A DNA stretch of 18,378 nucleotides from Methanobacteriota archaeon (GTDB lineage: Archaea > Thermoplasmatota > Poseidoniia > MGIII > CG-Epi1). The position numbers and the translations under genes were made by a program. The DNA lies in contig PSPB01000004.1 in the NCBI GenBank assembly GCA_003193815.1, forward strand, positions 1 to 18,378, read 5' to 3'. How positions within the stretch are numbered: position 1 is the first letter of the stretch; each line of letters starts with the position of its first letter. This document shows positions 1-7,795 of this stretch, in pieces. Under the pieces are notes generated by a model. The model worked only from the letters and a program-made list of their open reading frames with translations. It was not told where the DNA came from and ran no database searches.

Positions 1-822
1 GATGTCGCTCGCCTGGGTGAAGATGAAATCGTAATTCTCACCATTGGTGTAATCACCGTCGTTGCTGCTGGAGGAAGACATTACGTAAGCTGGTGTTTCG
101 CCGTCAATGTGCAAAATCACCTCATTGCCTGAAGGAGCGTCGCCGTCAAGGTCGGTGTAGGTGACCTGGAAACCCACCGCGTCACTCGCGGAGACAGGCC
201 AGTTGGACTCTCCCGGGGAAACTTGGCCGCCCGTGAGAGTCGGGGCGCGGTTCTGCTGGACCAGCGTGCGGCTCAGGTCCCATGCTTCCTCGCCTCCGAC
301 CTGACACTCCTCCGTGGCCACGATCCAGTCACAGCTCATGCTGGCTATGTAGAAGGTGACGTCCCCATGGTGGTCTGAGGGTGCCCAAACAAACTCCCAT
401 GACAAAGATTCGTCTCCGTCATCTTCGGAGTTGCTCATGATGTAGTCGTAACTATCCGAAGCGGTAACGAGGGTTATATCGCCCACCTCAATCGAGAAAT
501 TGCCGACTGAGTCGCCATTACCGTTGATAACCACCATCTCGAAGCCGAATTTTTCATGGCCACCGCCGCTTACAGTCACGTCGATGTCTACGTTCTCGCC
601 GGGCACGTACTCTGTAACGCTGAGCATTACGTCCAGCGAACCGCCGTCGTTGGGATCGATGTCACTATGGCATGACGTGCAGTCATCATCTCCTGGCGCG
701 CTGGAATAGCCTGAGTCAAGATCTCCGCCCTCATGTCCCTGCACATAACCTGCAGCGATGACGGCTATCACCGTCACAATCATGATACCTGCCAAGAGTT
801 GTTCCGGCCAACGTGTCAACAT
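1..822 (-). CDS. Secreted protein with CxxCH / choice-of-anchor V-like (Reeler-like) domain, partial
   Basis: The frame is open for 274 codons from ATG 822 to the left edge, so the C-terminus is missing. Residues 9-27 form a hydrophobic signal or anchor segment. Residues 38-52 read GYSSAPGDDDCTSCH, a single CxxCH motif (C48, C51, H52) like a c-type haem site. It is followed by a beta-rich stretch with YVPGENVDIDV, KFGFEMVV and WEFVWAP, the signature order of choice-of-anchor V / Reeler-like domains. A second region starting at NRAPTLTGG and containing VTYTDLDGDAPSG resembles beta-sandwich repeats of archaeal surface proteins. The start is supported by a Shine-Dalgarno AAGGTG five bases upstream. 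It is probably exported and attached to the cell surface, possibly binding haem, though in this family the CxxCH may not do so. Base composition is less GC-rich than in the core genes. Family call is moderately sure; ligand and role unknown. Confidence 0.75.
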   Translation of the reverse strand, partial: MLTRWPEQLLAGIMIVTVIAVIAAGYVQGHEGGDLDSGYSSAPGDDDCTSCHSDIDPNDGGSLDVMLSVTEYVPGENVDIDVTVSGGGHEKFGFEMVVINGNGDSVGNFSIEVGDITLVTASDSYDYIMSNSEDDGDESLSWEFVWAPSDHHGDVTFYIASMSCDWIVATEECQVGGEEAWDLSRTLVQQNRAPTLTGGQVSPGESNWPVSASDAVGFQVTYTDLDGDAPSGNEVILHIDGETPAYVMSSSSSNDGDYTNGENYDFIFTQASDI

Positions 823-827
823 ATTTA

Positions 828-833
828 CACCTT
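828..833 (-). promoter_or_regulatory. Shine-Dalgarno site for the CxxCH protein
   Basis: AAGGTG on the minus strand lies five bases before ATG 822. It matches the GGTGAT core expected from an archaeal 16S 3' end and supports that start. Confidence 0.55.
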
Positions 834-904
834 TTTTGCGTGAGACGGAAGTCCTCCGTAACGGGCGAACTGACCTCTCTCGTAACGCCTTCACACCCAA
901 GGAC

Positions 905-918
905 TTTATTTAAATTTA
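905..918 (-). promoter_or_regulatory. AT-rich TATA-like element upstream of the CxxCH protein
   Basis: TTTATTTAAATTTA is the most AT-rich stretch between the divergent genes. On the minus strand, initiation about 25 bp away would give a leader of roughly 60 nt that contains the Shine-Dalgarno site. The element is nearly symmetric and could also drive the plus strand toward a GTG at 946. Direction is inferred from position only. Confidence 0.4.
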
Positions 919-974
919 CTTGTTCGGTAAAGCGCCTCTCCCGACGTGCGGAAAAACAGGTGGCGGGGCAAGCG

Positions 975-982
975 GATAAATA
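975..982 (+). promoter_or_regulatory. TATA box of the propeller-TPR gene
   Basis: GATAAATA is centred about 27 bp before ATG 1006, the archaeal TATA-to-start distance. It predicts a leaderless transcript and argues for ATG 1006 over the in-frame GTG 946. Confidence 0.55.
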
Positions 983-1005
983 GCTCAGGGCTTGCGCCGC
1001 CGCCC

Positions 1006-2352
1006 ATGCCCGAAACGTCCCGATTCCGGCTGGTCCTGCCCGGTCCGGCCCTCAGCTTGGCGGTCGCCGCCGATGGCTCGACCATCGTTGCGGGGGACCG
1101 CAATGGAAACCTCACCGTCTCCGATGGGGAGGGAGCGCTGCTATGGCAACGCAAGCTGGGCGAAGGCATCCACGGCGTCGCAGTCTCGCGCGACGGGCAG
1201 CGGATTGTGTGCGGTAGCAAGGACTGCCAGCTGCGGATGTTCACCCGCGCGGGGGAGCTCGAGTGGGAGCAGCCGCTCGGCAAGTCGGTCTGGTCTTTAG
1301 CGATGGACCCCGGCGGTAACTTCCTCGCCACCGGCACCGGCGACTCGGTCGCGTTCTACACCGATGGCGGCATCCTGGTCTGGGAGTACGAAACCGCGCG
1401 CGCGATGGTCGGCGTCAGCGTCTCGCGCGCCGGGTCGCGGATTATCGCCTGCGGGGACGAGCAGCTCTTCTGCCTCGATGGCGAGGGAGCCTTGCTGTGG
1501 CAGAAGAAGCGCGGCGACTCGCTGTGGGACGCCGCCATCAGCGAGGATGGCGGGCGCGTCTTCCTCGGCGGCTGGGACCGCAAGGTGCACTGCCTCGACG
1601 GCAGCGGCGAGGAGCGCTGGGAATACCTGACTGACGGTTACGTGCGCGCAGTCTGCCCGACCGCCGACGGCGGGGTGCTGGCCGCCTCGCACGACGGCTG
1701 TATCTACCGGCTCTCGCCGGCGGGCGATGCGTTGGCGGTGCGACGGCCGGGCGGCGAGCTGACCTCGGTGGGCTGCAGCGCGAGCCTCGCGCTGGCGGTC
1801 GCCGGCACCGGCACCGACGTGGTCGCCTACCAGATGGACATAACCGACACGGTCGCGCCGGCGGCGACGCCAGCTCCCGCAGCGGAGCCCGAGGAGGATA
1901 ACCTGTTCGGCTTCGGCATGTTCGGCGACATCGAGCCCGACACCAGCGGGCTAGGCAACTACGAGCCCGGCACCACCACGCCACCCGTAACCGGCACAGC
2001 GGGCGAAGGCGGCGAATTCCGCGAATTCGCCGCCGAGATGGTGAAGGAGGACGTGCGCAACTACCTGCGGCTCGGAAACGTCGCTTGGCGGGGGGGCCGC
2101 TTCGCGCGCGCAGCCGAGCATTACGAGCGCGCAACGCAGGTCGCGCCGGACGAACCGCGCGGCTGGCACAACCTGGCGGTCTGCCGCTACTACCTCGCGC
2201 GCAAGTCCAACCCGGACGATATCGAGGGAGCGGTGCGACAAGCGTACGAGCCGCTGCGCAGCGCCAACCGCAGCGACACGCAGTACGGGCCGGCGCTGGC
2301 GACGCTCGAGTATTTTGCCGAGCTGTTGAAACTGCTAGAGGATATCGAGTAA
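1006..2352 (+). CDS. PQQ/WD40-like beta-propeller protein with C-terminal TPR
   Basis: This 448-residue protein has no signal peptide or membrane segment, so it is probably cytoplasmic. Residues about 8-285 hold roughly seven propeller blades, each with a strand like SRDGQRIVCG followed by a turn like DGEGALLWQ; that last motif occurs almost identically twice. A Pro/Ala/acidic, low-complexity linker follows (about 285-345). Residues about 355-440 form a helical TPR-like unit (YLRLGNVAWRGGRFARAAEH, then HNLAVCRYYLA). Such proteins act as protein-interaction scaffolds; no catalytic site is visible. ATG 1006 was chosen because a TATA box lies 27 bp upstream; the frame also opens at GTG 946. It ends two bases before the convergent PKD lipoprotein. 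Its partner is unknown. The fold is fairly certain, the function is not. Confidence 0.8.
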   Translation: MPETSRFRLVLPGPALSLAVAADGSTIVAGDRNGNLTVSDGEGALLWQRKLGEGIHGVAVSRDGQRIVCGSKDCQLRMFTRAGELEWEQPLGKSVWSLAMDPGGNFLATGTGDSVAFYTDGGILVWEYETARAMVGVSVSRAGSRIIACGDEQLFCLDGEGALLWQKKRGDSLWDAAISEDGGRVFLGGWDRKVHCLDGSGEERWEYLTDGYVRAVCPTADGGVLAASHDGCIYRLSPAGDALAVRRPGGELTSVGCSASLALAVAGTGTDVVAYQMDITDTVAPAATPAPAAEPEEDNLFGFGMFGDIEPDTSGLGNYEPGTTTPPVTGTAGEGGEFREFAAEMVKEDVRNYLRLGNVAWRGGRFARAAEHYERATQVAPDEPRGWHNLAVCRYYLARKSNPDDIEGAVRQAYEPLRSANRSDTQYGPALATLEYFAELLKLLEDIE

Positions 2353-2354
2353 TT

Positions 2355-3422
2355 TCAGGCCAGCTCGACCACGGTCGCGAAGTAGTAACTGTACTGGAGC
2401 GTTAGCACCCAGTCGTTGCCGTCGTCAAGGTCGAACACCACACCAATCGAGGGGGCGTTGTGGCAGGTTACCGCCAGCGTCCAGTCGCCGCGTCCCTTGG
2501 CGCTGAAGTCGCCGCCCGCCAGCAACTGCGCGTAGATGTCGGCGCCGGACTCGCCCTCCAGCTCGCGCGCGACCGGGATTGAGTCGAGGACCGTGAAGTT
2601 GACCGAGAGGTCGCCGCTGGTCGAGCGCGCCGTCTCGCGGGCGCCCAATACGCTGTTGCCCCGCAGCTCGAAATCGTCGGGGAAGAGCCCCGCGAGGTCC
2701 GCATCCTCATCCTCGCTCCACTCGAGGCGGAGCGTGACGCTGGTGACGTTGTAGGGCAGCGTTTCGAGCCATTCAGTCATGTCGCCCTCCACTGTGTAGC
2801 CCGGGACGGTCACCGTGCGGGTGGTCTCGCTGAAAGCTACGCTGTAGCTCCGCAGCCGCACCTCGGCCCACGTTGAAGCTGTTGCCGTAAGGTTCTCGGC
2901 GTCGGTGACGACCAGCGTGACCGAGTAGTTGCCGGGCGCCGAGTAGTTGTGGAACGGCCGCGCGCCCGAGCCGAGCACACCGTCGCCGAAGTCCCACGCC
3001 CAGTCCAGCACGCCCTCGGGGTCGCTCGAGTTGGAGCCGTCGAACCGCAGCTGCTCATGCACGCGCGCCTGTAGTCCGGGACCGGCGTCCGCGGTCGGCG
3101 GCAGGTTGCGGTGCATGATTTCGACGCTGGCGGTCGCCGCGCCGGTCGCGCCATCCGGGGCGACGGCGGTCAGCCGCACTGCGTAGGTACCTTCGTCAGC
3201 GTAGGTATGGGCTGGCGCCGCACCGACAATGCCGTTGCCGTCGCCGAACTCCCAGTAATATTTCGTGCCGGACGGCTGCGAGCCGAGCAGGCTGAATTGC
3301 GCCGAGTCGCCCTCGATGATACCCTCCGGCACCACAATCTCGACGTCCTCCAGCGTCCCCGGTCCGGCATCGAGGCAACCGGCCATGAGCAGGAGGGCGG
3401 CAAGCAGCAGGGCAGGGCGCAC
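2355..3422 (-). CDS. PKD-domain lipoprotein
   Basis: A short hydrophobic signal, [15 protein letters not shown], ends in a lipobox with Cys16, predicting a lipid-anchored extracellular protein. Two PKD domains follow: one around [10 protein letters not shown] with [11 protein letters not shown], the second around [12 protein letters not shown] with [11 protein letters not shown]. The C-terminal 160 or so residues are beta-rich and not assigned. PKD domains are extracellular Ig-like spacers or adhesion modules in archaeal surface proteins. GTG 3422 is preferred because TTAAAGG (CCTTTAA on the coding strand) is centred 24 bp upstream, whereas the in-frame ATG 3464 sits beside another TATA element and would lie upstream of the likely transcript start. 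If ATG 3464 is used, 14 residues are added and the signal is still intact. It is divergent from psmA. Confidence 0.82.
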   Translation of the reverse strand: MRPALLLAALLLMAGCLDAGPGTLEDVEIVVPEGIIEGDSAQFSLLGSQPSGTKYYWEFGDGNGIVGAAPAHTYADEGTYAVRLTAVAPDGATGAATASVEIMHRNLPPTADAGPGLQARVHEQLRFDGSNSSDPEGVLDWAWDFGDGVLGSGARPFHNYSAPGNYSVTLVVTDAENLTATASTWAEVRLRSYSVAFSETTRTVTVPGYTVEGDMTEWLETLPYNVTSVTLRLEWSEDEDADLAGLFPDDFELRGNSVLGARETARSTSGDLSVNFTVLDSIPVARELEGESGADIYAQLLAGGDFSAKGRGDWTLAVTCHNAPSIGVVFDLDDGNDWVLTLQYSYYFATVVELA

Positions 3423-3442
3423 GCGGGCGCAGCCGCATGGTG

Positions 3443-3449
3443 TTAAAGG
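3443..3449 (-). promoter_or_regulatory. Candidate TATA box of the PKD lipoprotein
   Basis: CCTTTAA on the minus strand is centred about 24 bp before GTG 3422, which fits a leaderless start. Weak by itself; it matters because it decides between two in-frame starts. Confidence 0.35.
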
Positions 3450-3466
3450 ATTGTGCGCGACCATAC

Positions 3467-3474
3467 CTATTTAG
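3467..3474 (+). promoter_or_regulatory. TATA box of the psmA superoperon
   Basis: CTATTTAG is centred about 34 bp before ATG 3505 and 56 bp before ATG 3527, giving a predicted leader of a few bases for the former. The motif is nearly palindromic and might also serve the divergent lipoprotein gene with a short leader. Confidence 0.5.
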
Positions 3475-3526
3475 CACTCCAGCGGCGGTGGCGCGTCGAT
3501 TTCAATGCAGGCAGGCCACATGGCGT

Positions 3527-4219
3527 ATGACCCGCGCCATCACCGTATTCTCGCCCGACGGGCGACTCTTTCAGGTCGAGTACGCCCGTGAGGCGGTCAA
3601 GCGCGGCACCACGACCGTCGGAATCAAGTTCAAGGATGGCGTAGTTCTGATTGTCGACAAGCGGCTCAGTTCCAAGCTCATCGAACCCGACTCGATTGAG
3701 AAAATGTTCAAGATTGACAGCCATGTCGGCTGCGCCACATCGGGGCTGGTCGCCGACGCGCGGGCGCTGGTCGACCGCGCGCGGGTCGAGTGCCAGGTTA
3801 ACGCCTTCAACTACGAGGAGAAAATTCCGGTCGAGGCGCTGGTCAAGAAGCTCTGTGACTTCAAGCAGAGCTACACCCAGTACGGCGGTGTGCGGCCTTT
3901 CGGGACCGCGCTGTTGATGGCGGGCGTCGACGAGTCGGGGCCGCATCTCTACGAGACCGACCCCTCGGGCGCGATGATGGCGTACAAGGCGGGCGGCATC
4001 GGTGCCGGCCGCAACGAAGTCATGGAAGTCTTCGAGGATAATTACAAGGAAGGAATGACGCAGGCGCAGGCAATCGCCCTAGGCCTGAAGGCGCTGGCGG
4101 CAGCTAATGAGCACAAACTCAAGTCCGAAATCATCGAGATTGCCGTCGTTTCAGCCAAACAGGATTTCCACACCCTCGACCAGGCTGACGTGAAGAAGGC
4201 GGTCGCCAAGGCCAAGTAA
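3527..4219 (+). CDS. psmA: Proteasome alpha subunit, apparent frameshift at the N-terminus
   Basis: The alpha subunit forms the outer rings and gate of the 20S proteasome. The open frame gives [20 protein letters not shown] and on through the family core ([28 protein letters not shown]), 230 residues, close to the Thermoplasma protein. Just upstream, ATG 3505 encodes MQAGHMAYD, nearly the Thermoplasma N-terminus MQQGQMAYD, but one base out of frame: the CCC at 3531-3533 has one C too many for MAYD to run into RAITVF. As read, the only in-frame local ATG is 3527, and the Tyr-Asp of the gate-forming YDR motif is lost. This is either a sequence error or a real change. The reading frame may also be extended upstream to 3437, but that would cross the promoter. 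The stop overlaps the SBDS start (TAATG). Identity is certain; the true start is not. Confidence 0.93.
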   Translation: MTRAITVFSPDGRLFQVEYAREAVKRGTTTVGIKFKDGVVLIVDKRLSSKLIEPDSIEKMFKIDSHVGCATSGLVADARALVDRARVECQVNAFNYEEKIPVEALVKKLCDFKQSYTQYGGVRPFGTALLMAGVDESGPHLYETDPSGAMMAYKAGGIGAGRNEVMEVFEDNYKEGMTQAQAIALGLKALAAANEHKLKSEIIEIAVVSAKQDFHTLDQADVKKAVAKAK

Positions 4220-4911
4220 TGGTATCGCTGGACGAGGCGGTAATTGCACGCCTCGAATCCGGCGGCCACAAATTCGAAATCCTGATTGACCCCGAGGCGG
4301 CGCAGGCGTTCCGCGAAAGCGGCGAAATCGACTGGGACGACGCACTCGCGACAGAAGGCGTCTGGAGCGACTCGGCCAAGGGCGAGCACGCTGGCGACGA
4401 GGCAGTGCAGGAAGTCTTCGGCACGCTCGAGCTGGAAGCGGTTTGCACCGCCATCCTCGAGCGGGGCGACATCCAGCTCACCGCGGCGCAGCGCAAGGAG
4501 CTGGTCGAGCGGCGGTACAAGCAGCTGGTGGCGCACATCGCCTCGGCGGCGATGAACCCACAGACCGGCGCGCCACACCCACCGCAGCGCATCGAAAATG
4601 CCTTGGCCGAAGCGAAGTTCGCGGTCGACCCGCTCGAAGCGCTCGAGCGGCAGGTCGAGCGCGCGGTGAAGGCGCTGCGGCCGCTGCTGCCAATCTCCTT
4701 CGAGAAGATGCGCGTCGCCGTGCGGATTCCGGCGCAGCACGTCGGCCGCTGCTACGGCGAGATGAAGGCGCTGGCGACCATCACGCAGGAAGAATACCAA
4801 TCGGACGGCAGCTGGATTGCGGTTCTCGAACTGTCGGCGGGCGCGCACGCCGACCTGCTCGACCGGCTCGGCTCGCTGACGCACGGCACCGCCGAAATCA
4901 AGCAGCTGTAG
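4219..4911 (+). CDS. sbds: Ribosome maturation protein SBDS (Sdo1)
   Basis: SBDS-family proteins work in late large-subunit ribosome maturation; in eukaryotes they release the anti-association factor eIF6 together with an EF-2-like GTPase, and the archaeal role is presumed similar. The 230 residues follow the family order: N-terminal FYSH domain with GHKFEILIDPEAA and the EVFGTLELEAV turn, a central helical domain with NPQTGAPHPPQRIENAL, and a C-terminal ferredoxin-like domain with PISFEKMRVAVRIPAQH. Length is normal for archaea. The start codon shares the last base of the psmA stop, indicating co-translation in the superoperon. A gap of 100 bases follows before rrp4, the longest in the string. 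Confidence 0.95.
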   Translation: MVSLDEAVIARLESGGHKFEILIDPEAAQAFRESGEIDWDDALATEGVWSDSAKGEHAGDEAVQEVFGTLELEAVCTAILERGDIQLTAAQRKELVERRYKQLVAHIASAAMNPQTGAPHPPQRIENALAEAKFAVDPLEALERQVERAVKALRPLLPISFEKMRVAVRIPAQHVGRCYGEMKALATITQEEYQSDGSWIAVLELSAGAHADLLDRLGSLTHGTAEIKQL

Positions 4912-4952
4912 CGCGAGACGCGGGCGACGGGGATGGCGCAACAGGCCAAGCT

Positions 4953-4960
4953 TCAAATAC
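4953..4960 (+). promoter_or_regulatory. Possible internal TATA box before rrp4
   Basis: CAAATACC, preceded by CTT, is the only AT-rich patch in the 100-base gap after SBDS. Initiation about 25 bp later would give a leader of about 30 nt carrying the rrp4 Shine-Dalgarno site. Suggestive only. Confidence 0.25.
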
Positions 4961-4998
4961 CGCACGAGGTCCGCGCCGACACACGCAAGGCAAAGAAA

Positions 4999-5006
4999 GG
5001 AGTGAT
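4999..5006 (+). promoter_or_regulatory. Strong Shine-Dalgarno site of rrp4
   Basis: GGAGTGAT lies five bases before ATG 5012 and is close to the full anti-Shine-Dalgarno complement. It fixes the rrp4 start and stands out because most genes here lack such a site. Confidence 0.65.
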
Positions 5007-5011
5007 TTCTT

Positions 5012-5683
5012 ATGACAAAATCTTCATCTAAACAAGCCAGCGGCAGGTCTGTCCTGCTGCCGGGCGACAAGCTAGCAGCGGACCAGAAAGCCGGCTCCGG
5101 CACGTTCCGCCGCGACGGGGAGGCGCACGCCGCCGTGCTCGGTTTTTCGAGCGAGAGTTCCGGCTACACCAACGTCCAGCCGATATCGGGGCGCTACAAC
5201 CCGCGCGTCGGCGACAAGGTCGTCGCGGTCTGTGTAGAGACCGGCCCTTCGCTCTGGCGCATGGACATCGGCGCGTTCCAGAACTCGATGCTACACCACA
5301 GCGAAACCGACTGGAAGGTGGACTTCGGCGATACTGCCAGCTTCATCGGCATCGGTGACGCGGCGCTGGCCGAGGTATACATGGTCGACGGCAGCGGCAG
5401 CCACCAGGTCACCCTGAAGAAGGACGACTGCCGCAAGCTCTATGCCGGCACCATAGTCCATGTCGCGCCCACGTGCGTGAACCGCGTGATTGGCAAGCAG
5501 GGGTCGATGATTACACTAATTCGCGAAAAGACGGGATGCCGCATCCAGGCCGGCCAGAACGGCTTAATCTGGATAGATGGCGAACCCGACCAGATTGCCC
5601 GCGCCCAGCAGGCAGTCGAGACTATTTCCCGCGAGGCAACTAGCAGCGGGCTGACGGAGAAAATCGAAAAACTACTGGAGTGA
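5012..5683 (+). CDS. rrp4: Exosome RNA-binding subunit Rrp4
   Basis: Rrp4 belongs to the RNA-binding cap of the archaeal exosome, which guides RNA 3' ends into the Rrp41-Rrp42 ring. The 223 residues contain an N-terminal beta domain (LPGDKL, about 17-55), an S1 domain (about 65-135, with [12 protein letters not shown]), and a KH domain (about 146-205) with the GxxG loop GKQG at 161-164. The N-terminal 12 residues are Ser/Lys-rich and resemble a disordered tail. A strong Shine-Dalgarno site supports ATG 5012. The rrp41 start follows four bases after the stop, as in other archaeal exosome operons. Confidence 0.95.
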   Translation: MTKSSSKQASGRSVLLPGDKLAADQKAGSGTFRRDGEAHAAVLGFSSESSGYTNVQPISGRYNPRVGDKVVAVCVETGPSLWRMDIGAFQNSMLHHSETDWKVDFGDTASFIGIGDAALAEVYMVDGSGSHQVTLKKDDCRKLYAGTIVHVAPTCVNRVIGKQGSMITLIREKTGCRIQAGQNGLIWIDGEPDQIARAQQAVETISREATSSGLTEKIEKLLE

Positions 5684-5687
5684 AAAC

Positions 5688-6413
5688 ATGGCAGGCGGAA
5701 ACAGCGATATCGAATTTATCAAGAAGGGCAAGCGACTTGACGGTCGTAAACCAGACGAGCTGCGCGAAGTGCGCATTGAAGCCGGCGTGCTGAACCGCGC
5801 CGACGGGTCATGCTACCTGGAGTGGGGCAACAACAAAGTGTACGCCGGGGTCTTCGGCCCCATAGAGTGCCACCCGCGCCACAAGCAGCAGCAGGACCGC
5901 GCCATCGTACAGGCGCGCTACACCATGGCGCCTTTCAGCGTCAACGACCGCAAGCGGCCCGGCTACGACCGCCGCTCGAGCGAAATTTCCTACATCATCT
6001 CGCAGGCGCTGGAGCGCGTCGTGATGGTCGAGCAGTTCCCGCGTGCCGCCATCCGGGTGGACATGCAGGTCGTCGAGGCGCACGCCGGCACCCGCTGCGC
6101 GGCGCTGACGGCGGCATCAGTCGCGCTGGCTGACGCCGGCATCCCGATGACCGACCTCATCCCGTCCTGCGCGGCGGGCAAGGTGAGCGACACCGTCGTG
6201 CTTGATCTGAACAAGGAAGAAGATAACTACGGGCAGGCGGACCTTCCGCTCGCCATCGTGCCTTCGACGGGCGAAGTGGTGCTGCTCCAGCTGGACGGCC
6301 ACTTGACGCCCGAGGAGTTCGAGCAGGCGCTCGACATGGCCTACAAGGGCTGCATGGACCTTTACGAAATCCAGCGGGCGGCACTTGCCAACCGCTATGG
6401 AGGCGGCGCATGA
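5688..6413 (+). CDS. rrp41: Exosome catalytic subunit Rrp41
   Basis: Rrp41 is the RNase PH-type subunit that carries the phosphorolytic site of the exosome, degrading RNA 3' to 5' and releasing nucleoside diphosphates. The 241 residues begin with the family signature [17 protein letters not shown] (about 15-31). [14 protein letters not shown] (131-144) holds an arginine of the phosphate-binding region, and [14 protein letters not shown] (177-190) carries the aspartate D185 that aligns with the catalytic acid. The next gene, rrp42, overlaps by four bases (ATGA), consistent with a 1:1 product ratio for the hexameric ring. Confidence 0.95.
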   Translation: MAGGNSDIEFIKKGKRLDGRKPDELREVRIEAGVLNRADGSCYLEWGNNKVYAGVFGPIECHPRHKQQQDRAIVQARYTMAPFSVNDRKRPGYDRRSSEISYIISQALERVVMVEQFPRAAIRVDMQVVEAHAGTRCAALTAASVALADAGIPMTDLIPSCAAGKVSDTVVLDLNKEEDNYGQADLPLAIVPSTGEVVLLQLDGHLTPEEFEQALDMAYKGCMDLYEIQRAALANRYGGGA

Positions 6414-7198
6414 GCTCCGCTACCGTCGCCAACCTGATGCGCGGGCACATCGAGAAGCTCGCCGCACAGGGCAAGCGCACCGACGGACGCGGCGCCAACG
6501 AGTTCCGCGGCGTCAGCATCGAGACCGGACTAATCGGCACCGCCGAGGGGTCTTCGCGCGTCAGCCTGGGCGATACCACGGTGATGTGCGGCGTCAAGCT
6601 ACTGGTCGGCACGCCCTACCCCGATTCCCCGGGGCGCGGCAGCATGACCACCACCGCCGAACTGGCGTGTCTCGCTTCTGAGCAGTTCGAGCCCGGGCCG
6701 CCGCGTGAGCCCGCTATCGAGCTGGCGCGCGTTGTCGACCGCGGCATCCGCGAGTCGCAGATGATTGACTTCGAGGGTCTCTGCATCGAGCACGGCGAAA
6801 AGGTGTGGATTGTCTTCATCGACATGCACATCCTGGACCACGGCGGCAACCTGTTCGACTGCTGCACGCTCGCCGCGGCATCCGCGCTCGGGAACGCGAA
6901 AATCCCGAATGTCCAGCACGGTATCGCCGACAAGGACGTCGACCTGCCCCTCAGTTGCTGGCCCATCTCCTGCACCTTCGCCAAACTCGGGGAGACAATC
7001 GTGCTCGACCCGAACCACGACGAGGAGACGGTGATGAGCGCCCGGTTGACCGTGGCGCACGACGAAAACGGCAACCTGCGGGCGATGCAGAAGGGCTACA
7101 GCGGCGCCTTCACCCCCGACGAAATCAAGGCTTCGGTCAAAACCGCGCGCACCGCCGACAAGACGCTGCGCAAGGCGCTGAAAGAGGCCACGAAATGA
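6410..7198 (+). CDS. rrp42: Exosome ring subunit Rrp42
   Basis: Rrp42 is the non-catalytic RNase PH-fold partner of Rrp41; three heterodimers form the ring and both subunits shape the RNA-binding and active-site pocket. The 262 residues include [20 protein letters not shown] near the N-terminus, [17 protein letters not shown], and [18 protein letters not shown], all typical of archaeal Rrp42. It is longer than Rrp41 because of an N-terminal helix, as usual. The acidic catalytic motif of Rrp41 is replaced by [12 protein letters not shown] in the equivalent region. Its stop overlaps the start of rpl37ae (ATGA). Confidence 0.95.
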   Translation: MSSATVANLMRGHIEKLAAQGKRTDGRGANEFRGVSIETGLIGTAEGSSRVSLGDTTVMCGVKLLVGTPYPDSPGRGSMTTTAELACLASEQFEPGPPREPAIELARVVDRGIRESQMIDFEGLCIEHGEKVWIVFIDMHILDHGGNLFDCCTLAAASALGNAKIPNVQHGIADKDVDLPLSCWPISCTFAKLGETIVLDPNHDEETVMSARLTVAHDENGNLRAMQKGYSGAFTPDEIKASVKTARTADKTLRKALKEATK

Positions 7199-7425
7199 GT
7201 CAGAGAACCCGCAAGGTTGGCAGCACCGGCCGCTTCGGCCCGCGCTACGGCGTCTCCGTCAGGCGACGCATCGGTTCCGTTGAGACAAAGCAGCGCAAGT
7301 GGCACGCCTGCCCCGAGTGCACCAAGCCGCGCGTGCGGCGTGTCTCGACCGGCATCTACCGCTGCCGCAGCTGCGGACTTGAGTTCGCCAGCGGCGCCTA
7401 CTACCCGACCCCGGTGGAGAAGTAA
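7195..7425 (+). CDS. rpl37ae: Large-subunit ribosomal protein L37Ae (eL43)
   Basis: This 76-residue basic protein contains a four-cysteine zinc ribbon, C39-x2-C42 and C57-x2-C60, between an Arg/Lys-rich N-terminus (RKVGSTGRFGPRYGVSVRRR) and a short tail. That is the L37Ae pattern, an rRNA-binding protein of the large subunit shared by archaea and eukaryotes. ATG 7195 overlaps the rrp42 stop by four bases; the frame is open much further upstream, inside rrp42, but that part is a shadow. The TAATG junction at the end starts rpoP. Confidence 0.94.
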   Translation: MSQRTRKVGSTGRFGPRYGVSVRRRIGSVETKQRKWHACPECTKPRVRRVSTGIYRCRSCGLEFASGAYYPTPVEK

Positions 7426-7565
7426 TGGTCAACTACAAATGCTCGGTCTGCGGCACTTCGCTCGAGATGGACCTTGAGACGCTCGGGCTGACCTGTCGCA
7501 AGTGCGGCAACAAGATTTTCTACAAGAAGCGCCCTTCGACCAAGAAGACTGTCCTGTCGGACTGA
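7425..7565 (+). CDS. rpoP: DNA-directed RNA polymerase subunit P (Rpb12-like)
   Basis: Only 46 codons long, easily missed. The protein MVNYKCSVCGTSLEMDLETL continues to a second CxxC (C24, C27) and a basic tail KIFYKKRPSTKK, giving the two-knuckle zinc ribbon (C6, C9, C24, C27) of archaeal RNA polymerase subunit P, which helps the Rpo3-Rpo10 assembly platform. It is directly after L37Ae, as in other euryarchaeal superoperons. Both ends overlap neighbours by one base (TAATG and TGATG), pointing to translational coupling. Confidence 0.93.
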   Translation: MVNYKCSVCGTSLEMDLETLGLTCRKCGNKIFYKKRPSTKKTVLSD

Positions 7566-7795
7566 TGCGCGCTTCGCTCGACCTGCGCACCGGCCCTCGC
7601 ACGGCGGCGGTCGCGGCTGCGCTCGCTCCCGAAGTCGAGGCGGGCGTCCCCAAAGTCAAGCTGGAGATGAGCAGTGCCGGCGAACGGCTGCGGCTCGAGC
7701 TCGAGGCCGAAGACATGGTGAGCCTGCGCGCCGCGCTCAATTCTTTTTTAGGCTGGGCCGCTTGCGCGCAGCAGGTGGCTGAAGATGGCGACTGA
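7565..7795 (+). CDS. pcc1: KEOPS complex subunit Pcc1
   Basis: Pcc1 is the small dimerising subunit of KEOPS, the complex that makes t6A at position 37 of ANN-decoding tRNAs with Kae1. The 76 residues show the family pattern: an N-terminal strand, a helix with AAVAAALAPE, the strands PKVKLEM and LRLELEAED, and the hallmark SLRAALNSFLGW before a C-terminal helix. Start ATG 7565 overlaps the rpoP stop and the end overlaps pfdB by 11 bases. Other KEOPS genes are not in this window, as is normal. A six-T run inside the gene (7744-7749) encodes the LNSFL segment. Confidence 0.9.
   Translation: MRASLDLRTGPRTAAVAAALAPEVEAGVPKVKLEMSSAGERLRLELEAEDMVSLRAALNSFLGWAACAQQVAEDGD

Noticed and set aside
946..1005. 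GTG 946 as start of the propeller-TPR gene
   Set aside because: The added residues are basic and Pro-rich, and a good TATA box at 975-982 fits a leaderless start at 1006. The upstream AT-rich element at 905-918 keeps this from being fully excluded.
3437..3526. In-frame upstream extension of psmA to ATG 3437
   Set aside because: The extra 30 residues do not match proteasome alpha subunits and would span the TATA box at 3467-3474.
4933..5031. 32-aa ORF between SBDS and rrp4
   Set aside because: It overlaps the rrp4 start and has no motif or upstream signal; more likely part of the rrp4 leader.
7744..7749. T6 run as an internal terminator
   Set aside because: It encodes conserved Pcc1 residues in the middle of a tightly overlapping operon; coding constraint explains it.
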